NCBI GenBank assembly: GCA_034508935.3 | Contig: CM067444.1 | Location: 16,658,266 to 16,722,265, forward strand | Direction of reading: 5' to 3' | Source: Berghia stephanieae | Lineage: Eukaryota > Mollusca > Gastropoda > Nudibranchia > Aeolidiidae | DNA: 64,000 nucleotides | Part shown: positions 1 to 11,479 of the stretch, piece by piece | Position numbering within the stretch: the first letter of the stretch is position 1 | How the letters are laid out: each line of letters starts with the position of its first letter | Program-made: the position numbers and the translations under genes | Notes under the pieces: model-generated | What the model saw: only the letters and a program-made list of their open reading frames with translations | Database searches by the model: none | What the model was told of the DNA's origin: nothing

Positions 1-270
1 GCCATACGATCTTTATACATAGAAATGATAAAAAAATAAGCAAAATTCGTCATTTAATACCAAACCATAGAGCAGACGTTTTAATAAATTCGCTTGTTTT
101 ATTCAAATGGGACTATTGTAACTCTCTCTGGGCGAATTTAGCTAAAGACAAAATGAGTAAACTTCACGTTGCTCAAAATAACGCAGCCATACTCATTTTA
201 CGCAATAAACCAAAAATACCGTCGGCAGCTCTCCTTCTCCGTTACATTGGCTTCCTGTGTAGAAAAGAGT
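1..270 (+). mobile_element. LINE fragment, C-terminal end of a reverse transcriptase ORF
   Basis: Conceptual translation reads through a typical non-LTR retrotransposon thumb/C-terminal region: residues like DYCNSLWANL followed by QNNAAILILRNK match the conserved 'DYCNSLL...LQ..QN.AAR' block of CR1/Jockey-type reverse transcriptases. The element is cut by the window edge on the left and loses its frame after about position 260. No RT palm motif is inside the window, so the clade cannot be fixed. From here to 817 I see only AT-rich unassigned DNA. Confidence 0.6.
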
Positions 271-817
271 TGACTATAAGATCTGAATAATAACAATGTT
301 GTGAACTCCTTGGCCAAGCGCATTCTATCTATATTCGGCATATCAAGTGGTTTTGAACATCCCTCGATGTCATGGTACGCATTAAAAAAGTCGCGTTTCC
401 GAAGACGGACCTTATTTTAGTCGGATAGTATTCTTTTAAGTTATGCTGCAGAATTTTGAAAGTAGAAACGACTATTTGTTTTATAGTATATTAGGATTTG
501 GTTGACTATGATCTAAGTTCTATTTTCCTGGATTATTTTTTTTTCCAGTGTGTGCTTTTTACGAGTTCAGTTTCTTGCCTTTTTATAATCGTGGAGGGTC
601 ATTTTCTAAAATAACTCGAATTACGTTGTTTAACTGACATGTTAAGTTTAATCATAGATAGATACGTATTTTACTAATTGAACTTCTAACTCATAAATTG
701 AGAAGTGAAAATATCATTAAATAACTGTTCGACTTTTTTTCTCACTGGCATTGCTGCTTGTCTAGTTCGGAGTTCGGAGTTCAGAGTTCATTGCCACAGG
801 AAAAAGAAAGGCTAACG

Positions 818-1323
818 ACTCAAACCAGGGTTGCCAGTTTGGCATTTTAAATGCCAGATTCCAAAAATCTGGCATTTTTGAAAACCGTTTGGCATTAGAA
901 AAATCATTTGGCATTTGGCATTTTCATTTGGCATTTTCTTTTCTTGTATATTATACTTCAAATGACACCTTTTCTTAATTATTTCTAAACGCGTAAAAAC
1001 AAACATCTTCACATTTCTTTTTCATTCTTAAAATCCAACCGTGGTGTAGTGGTTTAGCACTCCACTTAGTAGTCAGTAGGTAAATAATTACCCCAACAGG
1101 AAATTTAGTATAATTCAAAAAAAAAAAAAAAAAAAAAAAAGAAAAAGAAAAGAAAACACGCAAGCCACCAGGATATGATAGTAAATTGTCTATCAAAAGT
1201 GAGTAGTTTTCTTAGTGGGGGTGGGAGTCAACAGACTTTGGCATTTTTTTGGAGTGTTTTGGCATTTTTTGAGTCTTCCCCTGGCATGTTGTTGAAAAAT
1301 AATCTGGCAACCCTGACTCAAAC
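818..1323. mobile_element. Non-autonomous hAT element (MITE) with 8-bp target duplication
   Basis: Element proper 826-1315 (490 bp). It begins CAGGGTTGCCAG and ends CTGGCAACCCTG, a perfect 12-bp terminal inverted repeat of hAT type (CAGGG start). It is flanked on both sides by ACTCAAAC (818-825 and 1316-1323), the 8-bp target duplication expected for hAT transposase. Inside, TTTGGCATTT-like words recur near both ends, and a tRNA-like A box (GTGTAGTGGTTTAGC, near 1046) is followed by poly(A). No transposase coding is present. The exact duplication suggests a fairly recent insertion. Confidence 0.88.
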
Positions 1324-1612
1324 GACGGCTAACGACCACGGAAACGATGAGATGCATGGCGATTGCACAAGTCAATGAAATTGTCGTATTTCATTATTTA
1401 TTTTTCGACTCTGGTAGAAAAAAGGCATGTTTTTTTCGGAAACAATAAGAGAAAAGGGCCACATTCATTAAGATTTATTTAGTTTATTGTAAAAACATCA
1501 TTCCATATTAAAATGCTGAATTGGAGGAGGACAGCGCTACTTTCGATATCAACGGGAGGTATGCGAGATTGTGTAGTGTTTAATATTAAGTATTAGAAAT
1601 TAATGGCTGTCA

Positions 1613-1745
1613 TTATTCCCAGACGCCTGTCTGGGGATAACAAAAATTGGTTATCCCCAGACACCTGTCTGGGGATAACCAATTTTCATTATCCCCAGAC
1701 AGGCGTCTGGGGATAACAAAAATTGGTTATCCCCAGACGCATGTA
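1613..1745. repeat. Cluster of TTATCCCCAGAC...GTCTGGGGATAA palindromes
   Basis: Several ~28-bp palindromes of the form TTATCCCCAGAC-RSSY-GTCTGGGGATAA follow each other, separated by 10-bp spacers alternating between CAAAAATTGG and CCAATTTTCA. Each could fold as a hairpin, and neighbouring units could pair into longer stems. A related pair lies at 3611-3665. The intervening 1.75-3.6 kb shows no convincing gene. Confidence 0.75.
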
Positions 1746-2394
1746 GCAAGTGGGCAGAAAGATTTTATGCAAAATGCCAAACTAGGCGTGAAAAATACCA
1801 AAAATTCTGGAAAAAATACTAGTGGTTGTGTCCCAAAACAGTCAATATATCAAGTGATATTTAACACAAGATGAAAGTAAATAGTGATCAAATATCAAAT
1901 CCAGCTCTTTTTAAAAAATTATTTTAAAGCAAATGGATCAATGAAATCTCTTTTGTTACTTTGATCTGAAAACGTCAAATTGGCAATTCGACTTTTAATT
2001 TTCAACCAGGAAGAAAGTTGTTAATCATCAAATCTGTTCATAGTCCACCAACCATTTAAATTTTCACTACCTACCTACCTGTTAACTTTATTGATCATCT
2101 CTTGTTTCTATAATTTGCTCATTCTGGCCACAATTTTGGGGATGACCGGGAATTATTTTTTATTTCGCGGACGAATTCCTAGGCCATGGTGTTGTTCGCC
2201 CCAAAGCCCAAAACCGACACCTGTTATTTTCCTGTCTTCTTCGCACAAGACAATACAATTTAGTATCACACGTCCACAAAACTAGATCCAACAACTATAT
2301 TTTATTCGAATCAGAGATGAAAATAACTACCAAAACAAGGAAGCAAAAATGGTGGAAATATGTTTAGCTCATATATTAATTTAAGATATTCCGA

Positions 2395-2485
2395 TAGCGG
2401 TGTGGATAGACAGCTCAGTGGTTTAGGCTACCTTTCATTTTACTCCTTTTAGCTGCACAGATTCGAACCAGACGCGACCCCCCCC
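2395..2485 (+). repeat. tRNA-like SINE remnant
   Basis: The sequence has a tRNA-like A box (AGCTCAGTGGTTTAGGCT) and, about 45 bp later, a B-box-like GATTCGAACC, followed by homopolymer C and a CA tract. The spacing fits a tRNA-derived SINE head, but an acceptor-stem match cannot be shown, so it is not called a tRNA gene. Confidence 0.4.
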
Positions 2486-2698
2486 CCCCCACACCACACA
2501 CACACACACACACTTTTTTTTTTTTTTTTTACTTTTTCTTTCTTTCTTCTCAATTGATGTTCATTGTTTTCACTTTTGTTCCGAGTTCCAAGCAAGAGTT
2601 TTTTTTAATCAGTTGAATTTTTTATTTCTCCGATAATTTTTTTTTCATTATTTAATTTGCTCTAGATCTATTATTGTTTTTTTTTTTTTTGTTTTGGT

Positions 2699-2714
2699 CA
2701 AATAATAATAATAA

Positions 2715-2745
<31 letters not shown>

Positions 2746-2892
2746 AATTGTTATTATTATTACTATTACCACCATAATCATTATTATATTATTATCAATA
2801 TTGTTTTTATTATTAATACTCTTATTATCATACTATTACTATTATGTTTATTTTTATTATTATTATTATTATTATTACTTTTATCATTATAA

Positions 2893-2939
<47 letters not shown>

Positions 2940-2940
2940 G
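2699..2940. repeat. (TAA)n / (ATT)n microsatellite
   Basis: About 240 bp of interrupted TAA runs passing into ATT runs, then a second pure ATT tract ending at 2940. Open frames here are low-complexity artefacts. The stretch 2940-3600 holds poly-pyrimidine/poly-purine tracts and no gene I can support. Confidence 0.9.
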
Positions 2941-3610
2941 TTAAAACTATTCCCTGCCCCGAGGGAAATCTCTCTTTTTCTTTTTTTTATATTTTGACCT
3001 AAACCTTAGAGTTTTCTGTTTGCTAAACCTTTATGTAAATGTTCCGTTTCTGAGCATGAGTTTCTTAAATTGTTTTTATTTTTAAAACAATTATTGTTTT
3101 TTTTTTTTTATCCTCTATCTGACCATTTGGTCGCTCTCTGAATATTTCTGTTTGTTTGCTTTTTAATTATTTATTCTTTTTAGACACTATTTGAGATCGG
3201 AGTGGGGACGAATATATATTTGCTAGAAACTAGAAAAAAAAAAAAACAAGAGAGAGAGAGAGAGAGTTAAAAAAAAAAAAGAGGTGGGGGCGGAGGATGG
3301 ATGGGACATTTATCCCTTGCAACGTTCTGTAAAAAGAAGACGGAATTTAAAAAAAAAAATGACGTTACCAGGATTCGAACCCACAACGTCGATTCTGGTC
3401 AAACTTCCAGGGCAGACGACGAAACCTTTCGACCATGACACCCACTTCGAAGTCGACGCATATTGTGTATATGTAGTAACAACTGATTTTAATGTTGGTT
3501 AATTTATGTTTTTATAGATATTTTATTAACTTTCCTTATTTCTACGTGCATTTGGAAACATTCCATATTCTGGAATGTGGATATTTGTTTAAAAGAGCGG
3601 AGTTTCAAAT

Positions 3611-3665
3611 ATGCGTCTGGGGATAATGAAAATTCGTAATCCCCAGACAGGTGTCTTGGGATAAT
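3611..3665. repeat. Second GTCTGGGGATAA palindrome site
   Basis: ATGCGTCTGGGGATAA, a short spacer TGAAAATTCG, then AATCCCCAGACAGGTGTCTTGGGATAA. The first word is the exact reverse complement of TTATCCCCAGACGCAT at 1729-1744, so the 1.75-3.6 kb interval is bracketed by inverted copies of one motif. Confidence 0.7.
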
Positions 3666-3751
3666 CACAGCGGAAATTAATAGACGTCTAGATGAAACCA
3701 ACATCAGACGAATGAGCCAGTAACACTATTTCGAAGTCTAAATAGTTTGAA

Positions 3752-4654
3752 GGGAGGCCTTCCGAAAGCTCCTACATCCCTATTTTATAAGGTGGCGTTG
3801 GCTATACAAAAACGCACCGTAATTTTATGCACCTCCCTTGGCGGTGATGGTAAATTAATGAAAATGTTGCTGCATACGTCAATGAGGTTTAAATAGTTTT
3901 AGACTGTAGTATAGCATGCTGCTTGGTGATTACTGATGTATGTTTATACAATGATAATAAATTAAAGAATAATAATAACAATAATTTTAAAAAATCAAAA
4001 GTAAAAAGTAACATGGCATGGCACTCAAAATACTGAACTGATCTCAAATAAATAAATAATTTCAGAAAATTATAATCGAAGTTTTTTAAAAACATGATAA
4101 AAAGTTTTTGAAAAACAAAAAAGAAAAGAAAGAAATACAAAAAAAAAATATTAAAAAATGATGTCTTTCTCAATAAAGTTAAAGTACTACAATGGGAAGC
4201 GACCCAGTACTTTCAGTCTGACAGCTTCTCCACTGGCTACGGAGCCACCTGACTGTTCATCACATTTAATAAGGTCTTTCTAAAACATTTTACCTTCAAT
4301 GCAACTTCTATTTTCTGGTTTTATATTTCGATTTTTTAAATTATTATTATTTTTATATAAATTTATTAACAAAAACATCCTACATATGTCACAACTTTCG
4401 CTATGTCCAAATACAGAAACACAATATCGCTGATGAAATTGGATGGGATGCGCATACGTGACGGAGGTGTATGAAAACGATCCGTTAAGATACACCGTCA
4501 ACAGGGGTGCCTAAAAAAGCACTACGATTTTATAATGTTCTAGAGGGGAGACTTCTAATTCTAGAACATTATTTTTAAAAAGTTTTCCCCCTCCCAAACC
4601 TCTACTACTAGAACATTGTAAAATGGGGATGTAGGAGCTTTCGGAAGACCTCCC
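3752..4654. mobile_element. Non-autonomous DNA element with ~36-bp terminal inverted repeats
   Basis: The left end GGGAGGCCTTCCGAAAGCTC (3752 onwards) continues for 36 bp matching, with two mismatches, the reverse complement of 4619-4654. A third, partial copy of the same end lies at about 4869-4893. The 0.9-kb interior is AT-rich with no transposase; short inverted TAATGTTCTAGA words lie near the right end. I could not find a clear target duplication, so the superfamily is open. Confidence 0.6.
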
Positions 4655-4899
4655 GAAATGAGAATGGGAGGCCTTACTACTAAGTAAGGCTAAGGGAAGG
4701 CTGATGTTATTCTCAGACATGTCTGCCAATATATAAAGAAAACTGATTATTGGCAGAGTCGACTCTGAATAACTGCAGCCTTTTAAAATGTGTTTATATT
4801 ATATTAAATTGAATAAAAAACGCATGACAAAAGATCCATGGCGAAAATGTTTATTGAAACATTCTGGACGAGGAGCTTTCGGAAGGCTTCCCCCCTGAA

Positions 4900-5493
4900 T
4901 GACTGAAAATGTAGCAGTAGCCTGCTGGGTAGGGTCAGGCCAGGTTCCTGGCACCATGAATCTTGAAAAACCCACCGATTTTGGTGATCTAAAAATTGTC
5001 TAGACTAGGAAAACATTTTTAAAAAATAAATATACATAAATAATGGAAACATGCTTCTCATTGTGGCCCTGCTGTGAACATAGGCTGACCTTACCCTACA
5101 GGCTATATTCTGAGTGCGGTGAACCGGGTCACTTCAAATGTAGTAATCATAATGACAGTCAGATGTCTGAATGTGGCATTGAAAAGTGTGATCAAAAGAG
5201 TAGAAAATAATTAGAAGAGAGATTGACATTTTCGGAAGACTTGATAAAAGACAACAATTTAGACAAGGAAGTGTCAATTGCCAAGGAGTGAGTCCTTGGT
5301 AGTTGACGTTGACACAACTGCCAAGGAGTTAAATTGGAACTCTTCAGCCGCGTACGGTAATTTTAGTCGAGCCTCGAACTGGAATGTGCGGGTCTTTCAC
5401 TGCTCTTTTCCACTCGTCACTCATTTGACTCATTCGTACTCGACTCATTCAAGGTTTCAAAGTCAAAGTGGACAGTCCATAGCCGGTTTTAAA
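4900..5493. other. Unassigned DNA with CTTGG-type inverted words
   Basis: No gene is evident. At 5274-5335 the words CAATTGCCAAGGAGT and TCCTTGGTAGTTGACG occur in opposite orientations. The same words recur in the satellite at 12.0-12.87 kb, so this is a stray piece of that repeat. It lies immediately upstream of the first coding exon of the ZSWIM3-like gene. Confidence 0.5.
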
Positions 5494-8320
5494 ATGGCAT
5501 TTGTTTTTAATTTTTACAGTACCTTTACAGATTTTGAAAACGATTTATCGTTCTATCAAAAGAACAACCACTGTTGTTTCAGGATACAGTCATCTGACAC
5601 GGTGGAAAAGACAAACAAAAGGACAAAATGGCAAATCCCTGAGGATTTTGAATATTCAAGATGCGTTTTTGTCTGTACTCATTTCGGTGAGCATAGATAC
5701 AGTGGAAAGGGTATCAAAAGCAACACAAAGTAAGTTTATTTTACTTTTGTTTTGAAATATGGTTTGTTTTATTATTTGTAAATTTTTGTTTCAATTTCTC
5801 ACCGTCACCAACGTGGTTATTATAGTATGAGCATTATGAAAGACATCCGGGAGTCGGTAGTAGAATGCAAACATTTATAATTTAGAATCTCCTATCTAGA
5901 TATCTTCTAGTTTTCTTGTCACCCCGATTAGGTACCTAAAACATTTAAGTTCCAATTTGGAATTGTGAGTTTGTACTTGTATAACTCATTGGACTGTCAT
6001 TATTGATTCCCTAGTAGAATACCCAGATAAAACCTGTGATAAAATCCACAATTCTTGCGGAAGCTCCTGCTCAAACTACGAGGCAGAGGCAGTTGCAATA
6101 GAAGCCTCACTGCGACACCTCTCTTCTGTTTTCCAGCTAAACCCTTCAAAACTTCAAAACACTGTCATCTTCACAGACTCCAAATCGGTTCTTCAAGCTC
6201 TCGATTTAGGTAAACTCTCCTCAACGTTCAATAGTTTAAGATCTCAACTAGATGAATTCCTTACAACGCACAGAGTAGACTTTTCTCTCCAGTGGATACC
6301 GGGACATTTAAATATACCAGGAAATGACAATGCAGACAGACTAGCCAGACTCAGATCAACACTTTTACAACCATCAATTCCAGTATCCTTAGACACAGCG
6401 AAACAAATAATCAAAACAAATAAGAGAGAAGAATGGATGAACAGTTGGGCAATGAGCACCACGGGTAGATGTATGTTTTCCCATATGAACACTCCTGTAA
6501 AGACTGATTGCCTAAATAAGCTCAGAAGACACCAGCAAAGCATCATCTTTCAACTAAGAACACAACACATACCGCTCCAACACCATTTAAGCAAAATTAC
6601 AAAAGACACCTATGTCAACACCCCAATGAAACAGTAACACACCACTTGCTTGAATGTCAACCTCTTGAAGACCTGAGATTCACATTCCTCCCACCAAATC
6701 CAAGCATCAGTAACACACTTTATAGTCACCTGGAACAACTACAAAAGACATCTAACTTCTACGTCATGGCACAAGACCGAAGGGCTAGAGCTCAGGTGGT
6801 CGCTGGTTCGGATAAGAATTCCCTGGGCATTCCGCATGCGCATGCAAACCTGCCAGTTCGAGTTTTATTCTTGCAGGGTTTTTTTTAGGAAATTGATTTA
6901 TTGAATTTATAATTTATTGTTTGGTACTGCATTTACTAACAAGTACAAATGTTTTGTGAATTGAAGGGGGTTTAAGTTTACGGGTTTTTCCTCGTTGCAC
7001 CCTTTTGTCACTGACCAATTCCCATTGTTGACCACGTGGGTTATGAGTATGACTGCTGTATTGCCTCTCTGTAAAGTGCCTACACTATTGAAGTATCTAG
7101 CATGTTTTGTTTTCCTGTCACCACAAATTGAGCTACTCTAACAGTAAAAATTAAAGATTTAAATTGGCTCATTAAAAATTAGAATGTGGAATTTCCCTTT
7201 TTTGAGTAGTTGTATAACTAGTCATCTGGAGACCTGCCCGTTTTCACATATTTTTCTTGCAAGTTTAGATTATGATTAGGTATTTGTCACCGAATTTTAA
7301 ATTTTTTTGGAGAGGTGCAGCATATATCATATGGTTATGGTATAAGTATAATATAAACTAAAGTTGTTGTGCTACAATATAGATAGGAATTAATCATAAA
7401 ATTTGTATACATTGGTCCTTTTCTGAAGCTTTATGTTGATTTATCTGAGCCTGTTTTAGTTGTTACTTTTTTACAAAATATTTATTTTTGGTATGTTTTG
7501 GACCCCTACACGTGGCATCTATTTTAGAAGTTGTTATTAACAGATGGAGAGCTGTTTTTTGGTTGACTGATCAAATATTTTTTTCCTACTTTAGATCCTC
7601 GGCTACAGGCTGTAAAGTGTTTCTGCACTTGGCCTACGATTATGCATTGAGAGGCCTTGTGGTTAGGAAGCAATTCCTGGAGCATAATCACCCGACCAAC
7701 CCTGATACGTATGTACATGAGCTTCGCAATAAGAGGCTAACCCCTGGACAAAGACAAGAGTTAAAGGTATTCTTGCTGCTGTAATGTCTCACATTTAATA
7801 GTAGGAACCAAATTAGTATGGTATGCGTCTAATTATGTACTATTAGTACTGTGGCTGGTCAAATGATTGTTACTTCATATTCAGGTGATTTAGCTGAAAT
7901 TTGTATTTTCTTTTAAAATGAATTTGGCCATAGGAAAGCAAAAATTATCAAATATATGTGCAATTTAATCAAAGATTCAGCTCATAGTCAAAGAAACATT
8001 GTGGATCAGTTAAAAGATTTTTATTTATAATGGTCGATAATTTCTTTCTTTTTTTTTTGTTGAGCCTTTGTCATGTCATTTGTCGGCTGTTTGTTGCCTC
8101 TCAATTTCTAATTTAATGCTTTCTGCTTTATTCACAGTTTACATTTTATAACGCATTACTCTCTTTTCAGGAAATTGTACAACTACAGCCGGTCAACGAA
8201 AAATTGCTGAGTCTGCTTCGCAACAAATATGGGAAAGTTTTGTCTTTGAAGGACGTTCGACATTTAAAGTCCCAATGTGAGTTGCATTGTGGGTTAGCCA
8301 CACCTTCTGTCGATACATAA
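5494..8320 (+). CDS. ZSWIM3-N-terminal-like domain protein (three coding exons)
   Basis: Proposed exons are 5494-5729, 7595-7766 and 8171-8320, joined at AA|GTAAGT ... TTTAG|A and AAG|GTATTC ... TTTTCAG|GAA with consistent phase, giving about 185 residues. The protein starts MAFVFNFYSTFTDFENDL. It shows the N-terminal layout I recall from ZSWIM3 and related proteins: an aromatic 'F..F.DFE..L..Y' start, a 'F.Y....FVCTH.G' strand near residue 60, a C-x-V-F-L-H-L core, then an FLEHNHPTNP segment with the conserved EHNH, and a helical tail (LLRNKYGKVLSLKDVRHL). The RNase H-like core and SWIM zinc finger of full-length relatives are not present before the stop. An internal GTGAGT near 8277 could be a donor for further exons, but the poly(A) signal at 9229 favours termination here. 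A 5' in-frame extension to 5278 is repeat-derived, so ATG 5494 is preferred. Function is unknown; the FAR1/WRKY-like fold suggests DNA binding (inference). Confidence 0.6.
6010..6800 (+). mobile_element. 3' fragment of an RNase H-bearing LINE (I-type)
   Basis: This insert sits in intron 1 of the ZSWIM3-like gene. Translation gives an RNase H domain: YEAEAVAIEASL (the E in the active site), IFTDSKSVLQAL (catalytic D) and WIPGHLNIPGNDNADRLAR (catalytic H and D). A C-terminal zinc-knuckle-like C...E-T-V-T-H-H-LLEC follows after one frame change near 6600. Domain order RNase H then cysteine/histidine tail is that of I/Outcast-type LINE ORF2. The RT and endonuclease parts are missing. Confidence 0.8.
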
Positions 8321-8659
8321 TTATTATATACACTTGACATAGCGAGGATTGTGAATATTTTTGCAAACCAGAATATTTTGAATTTGGAAATGAAGCAAAT
8401 GGCAGATTATAAAGAATATTACAGGGTCGATGGTGAAAATGGAAGTTCGTAAATTTTCAGAGCAGAAGCTTTTTGCAACGACATGTCCTGATTGAACATC
8501 ACCATAATGTTATCCGCTGTTTACATGTTATCTGTTGGTGTAGGCATCAAACTCTGACAAATCAACACTGTAACAACTGCCAATGATCGCACATTCGTTT
8601 CTGATGTAGGGTGGTGGATATCGCACTCGAAGTGGCAGTTCGGACCCGAGTCTGAATAT

Positions 8660-9050
8660 CTTGCTTTACCGGAAATTCTGTCCTTTTCTTGGAATCTCTA
8701 GTCATTTTGGGCGGTTGTGGCTTCCTTTACACATTTTCATCTCCAAGGGCATTACACACATTTATTCTTGTCAAAACCACTTGATTGAAATTGATTATCC
8801 CAGCCTGCACCATTTCAGTTTGCCATTTGTCCATTATCTAGCGATTCCGTCTTCTGTCCCAAATATCTATTTTGCTTTACCGGAAATTCTGCAGGGCCGG
8901 CTGCACAAGCTTGTCCTTTTCTTGGAATCGCTAGTCATTTTGGGCAGTTGTGGCTTCCTTTACACATTTTCAGCCCCAAGGGCATTACATTTATCCTTAA
9001 CAAACATTTGATTGGTTATCCTAGCCTACATCAGTTGTTTCCAATTTGTC
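8660..9050 (+). repeat. Two-copy direct repeat, ~215 bp unit
   Basis: Two direct copies begin at about 8660 and 8872 with GCTTTACCGGAAATTCTG and share CTAGTCATTTTGGGC and GTGGCTTCCTTTACACATTTTCA. They are diverged by point changes and a 24-bp insertion in copy two. They lie in the probable 3' UTR of the ZSWIM3-like gene. Confidence 0.75.
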
Positions 9051-9228
9051 ATTGGCAATAGGCCCTTTACCACTGCTGTGACTTAGCTTGATTACTGATC
9101 GTCTACGGCAGTGTAACATAGCTTTGAAACAGACTGATATACATTATATTTTAAATGAGAATGTGTTTTCATTTCTCTACTTTGTTTATATTTGTCTTTG
9201 ACTGTGTTTAAGTTTGTTTTTTTTTTTC

Positions 9229-9275
9229 AATAAATTTTCTAATTGTCATGTATACCAATGTGTCATTTTGTTGTG
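9229..9275 (+). terminator. Poly(A) signal and GU-rich element
   Basis: AATAAA at 9229-9234 is followed 15-35 bp later by a GT-rich run (CATTTTGTTGTGTTTTTT). This is the first strong poly(A) signal downstream of the stop at 8320, giving a 3' UTR of about 0.9 kb. Confidence 0.55.
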
Positions 9276-9289
9276 TTTTTTTTAATTTA

Positions 9290-10300
9290 AGTTCTGGGTG
9301 GGGTTCCTGACCTCACACTCCCATAGTGGGCAGGGAGGCTTTTACTGTTTTCTCTTCCCCTATATATCTATTTCCCAACATGCTCGTTTTCGGATACTCT
9401 TGCTTGGTTTTGTCCTGGCCGGATACCCAAGCTGGGAGGGAAAGTCGAATGTACAGTTACAATTTTGGGAGGTGTTTTCATATTATATATGATTTGTAAA
9501 CATTTGAGTGTGTTCCTCAAGGTGGGAACCGTGCTTGTGTCTGGATGAGACTTTTAGGTGATCTCAAACAAACTAAACTGATGGTCTAAAATTTGCCCAA
9601 AAGAGACCAAAATTTGCAGAGCAGAACTGAGGATAAGGAATGAAAAAGACATTTTGGTGTAATTTCGAGGGTGGGGTGAAGAACCATCAACTGGGTGGGG
9701 TTCCTGACCTCCCATAGTGTGGGGGGGGGGGGGGGGGGGGACATTATAACTGCTTTCCAACATGCTTTCTGTCTTTGTCTTGACATTATATTAATATTAC
9801 TTGGTTTTGTCCTAGCTGGGAGGGAAGTAGTCAAATTCATAGTTGTTGTTTTGGGAGATGAGATTTTTTTCCTTGTAAATCTTCTCTCTGTTATGTATTA
9901 TTATATTTGTTAATGTATAATGTAAGCATTTGGGTGTATTCCTCTTTGTTGACTTTTGTGCTTGTGTCTGGATGAGTCTTATATTGACATGGCGGTTTTT
10001 TGAAAAAAAAAAATCTCAAATTCTGCAAGCTAAATACAGCAAAATTTGCAAAAAGTTGCGATTGATTTTCCTAAAAACCCATAATTCGTTTATTAAAAAA
10101 CTATTGGTTTGTTTTTAAGGGTTTCACAGCACTTGCAACAAATGTATGGTCATATCAGCGCCAGTGAAAAGGTAGAAAATGGGATCTGGTAAAAAGTTCT
10201 AGAATTACAATTAATGTACCCAAGAAAAAGGAAGAAAACGCTCAGTGTACTTATTTTGAGATTATCTGTTTCATCCTGACACAAGCACAGGTCCCCCAGT
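9290..10300. repeat. Dispersed repeat family R1: three partial copies
   Basis: Copies at 9292-9590 and 9694-10000 begin CTGGGTGGGGTTCCTGACCTC and run through TTCCAACATGCT, TGGTTTTGTCCTGGC, CTGGGAGGGAA and TGCTTGTGTCTGGATGAG. A third at 10118-10295 is in the opposite orientation (AAGGGTTTCACAGCACTTGCAAC ... ATATCAGCGCCAGT). A poly(G) run interrupts the middle copy at 9719-9740. The family recurs at 49.7, 50.3, 53.0, 54.3 and 62.7 kb. No coding capacity is seen. Confidence 0.75.
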
Positions 10301-11470
10301 GATGATAATGAAAATGTGTCAATAGGAAGAAAATCTACCGGGCCCGTCAGTCAAACCCAAATCTAAGGTCAATATAACATAGCTAAAGCTATTCATAGTT
10401 ATTTAATATATTATTAGTCCTAAAGCACTTCTGATCATTAGAGTCTAATGATTTAGACATATCCTGACTTTTTGCATATATAATTTAATTTTAATGAATT
10501 GTCATTTCCAATTAAACATTTTAGAGGCCTATACTATAATGTCGCATATCAAGTGATTATGATAAATTTTTGGCCAAAAGATCAGGAGGCATTTGTTTTT
10601 TACAAACCCGGTAAGTGTCTGTATTATTGCAACATTGTGATGATGCAGCTTATAAATACGAATCTTTAATTAATTGCAAAACATATTCCATCAACAAATC
10701 AGATTTAAATTAGCCTTTAAACAATCATTTCTTAAATCGATCAGCCTAACTTATTATCTCTCTATTTTCAAATGATATTATAAACATAATATGAAGATAG
10801 AAGGGTGGCTGAGAGAGAAATATGAATATGAGAGAGAAGGAGGGAGAATTGATGAATTTACTTTTTAAAAATTGTTTTATAATTAGACACATTCAGAACA
10901 ATCAAACAAAAGCAAATCAAAAAGGAAGAATAAAAAAAGTCAGGCTTAAAAAACTTATAAAATCGCCAAATTAATGTACTATCATGCTACAGCCAAAAGG
11001 TACACAAATATTAACACCCATTTGCTCCAACTCCATCCCCTTCCCTTTCGATCATCTTCTCATAATAATAATAATGCTGAAAACTTATATAGCGCTATAA
11101 CTCCGAGACACCAGACTCTAAGCGCTCATCCATGACCACCATGTGTCTTATGCTACTTTTGACATTTGGCGCCAGTGTGTCTAGACTAACGTCATAAATA
11201 AAGGAGAGTCACCAAAATTCATGCAACTGAGCAGGTGTCAAAAAATGATAGAAGGCATTTTTTTTTCATGAACTACCACTCAGCAGAAAATGTTTGACAT
11301 GACAAAAACAACGGAACATATATGAAAAAATCCGCGGAAGATTATCATCACTGGTCCCCACTAAATTAAAAAATTATGCACATTTTGCGGCTGCAATGCA
11401 AATCAGCGATTTTTTGCGGCCGCATGCGATGCAAAAAAAACTGCCATGACAGCTTATAGGTGATCTCAAA
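10300..11470. other. Unassigned intergenic DNA
   Basis: AT-rich sequence with a weak repeat near 11070-11200 (TATATAGCGCTATAACTCCGAG...). I see no gene, structured RNA or clear element end. Confidence 0.4.
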
Positions 11471-11479
11471 CTAAGTACA

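Noticed and set aside
2674-2892. Open frame rich in N, Y and L
   Set aside because: It is the translation of (TAA)n/(ATT)n microsatellite.
3889-4173. 94-codon frame of mostly F, L and Y
   Set aside because: Low-complexity AT-rich translation inside a TIR element; no domain.
5278-5493. N-terminal extension of the ZSWIM3-like protein
   Set aside because: The frame is open, but the sequence is CTTGG-type repeat DNA; family proteins start at the FYSTFTDFE block, so ATG 5494 is preferred.
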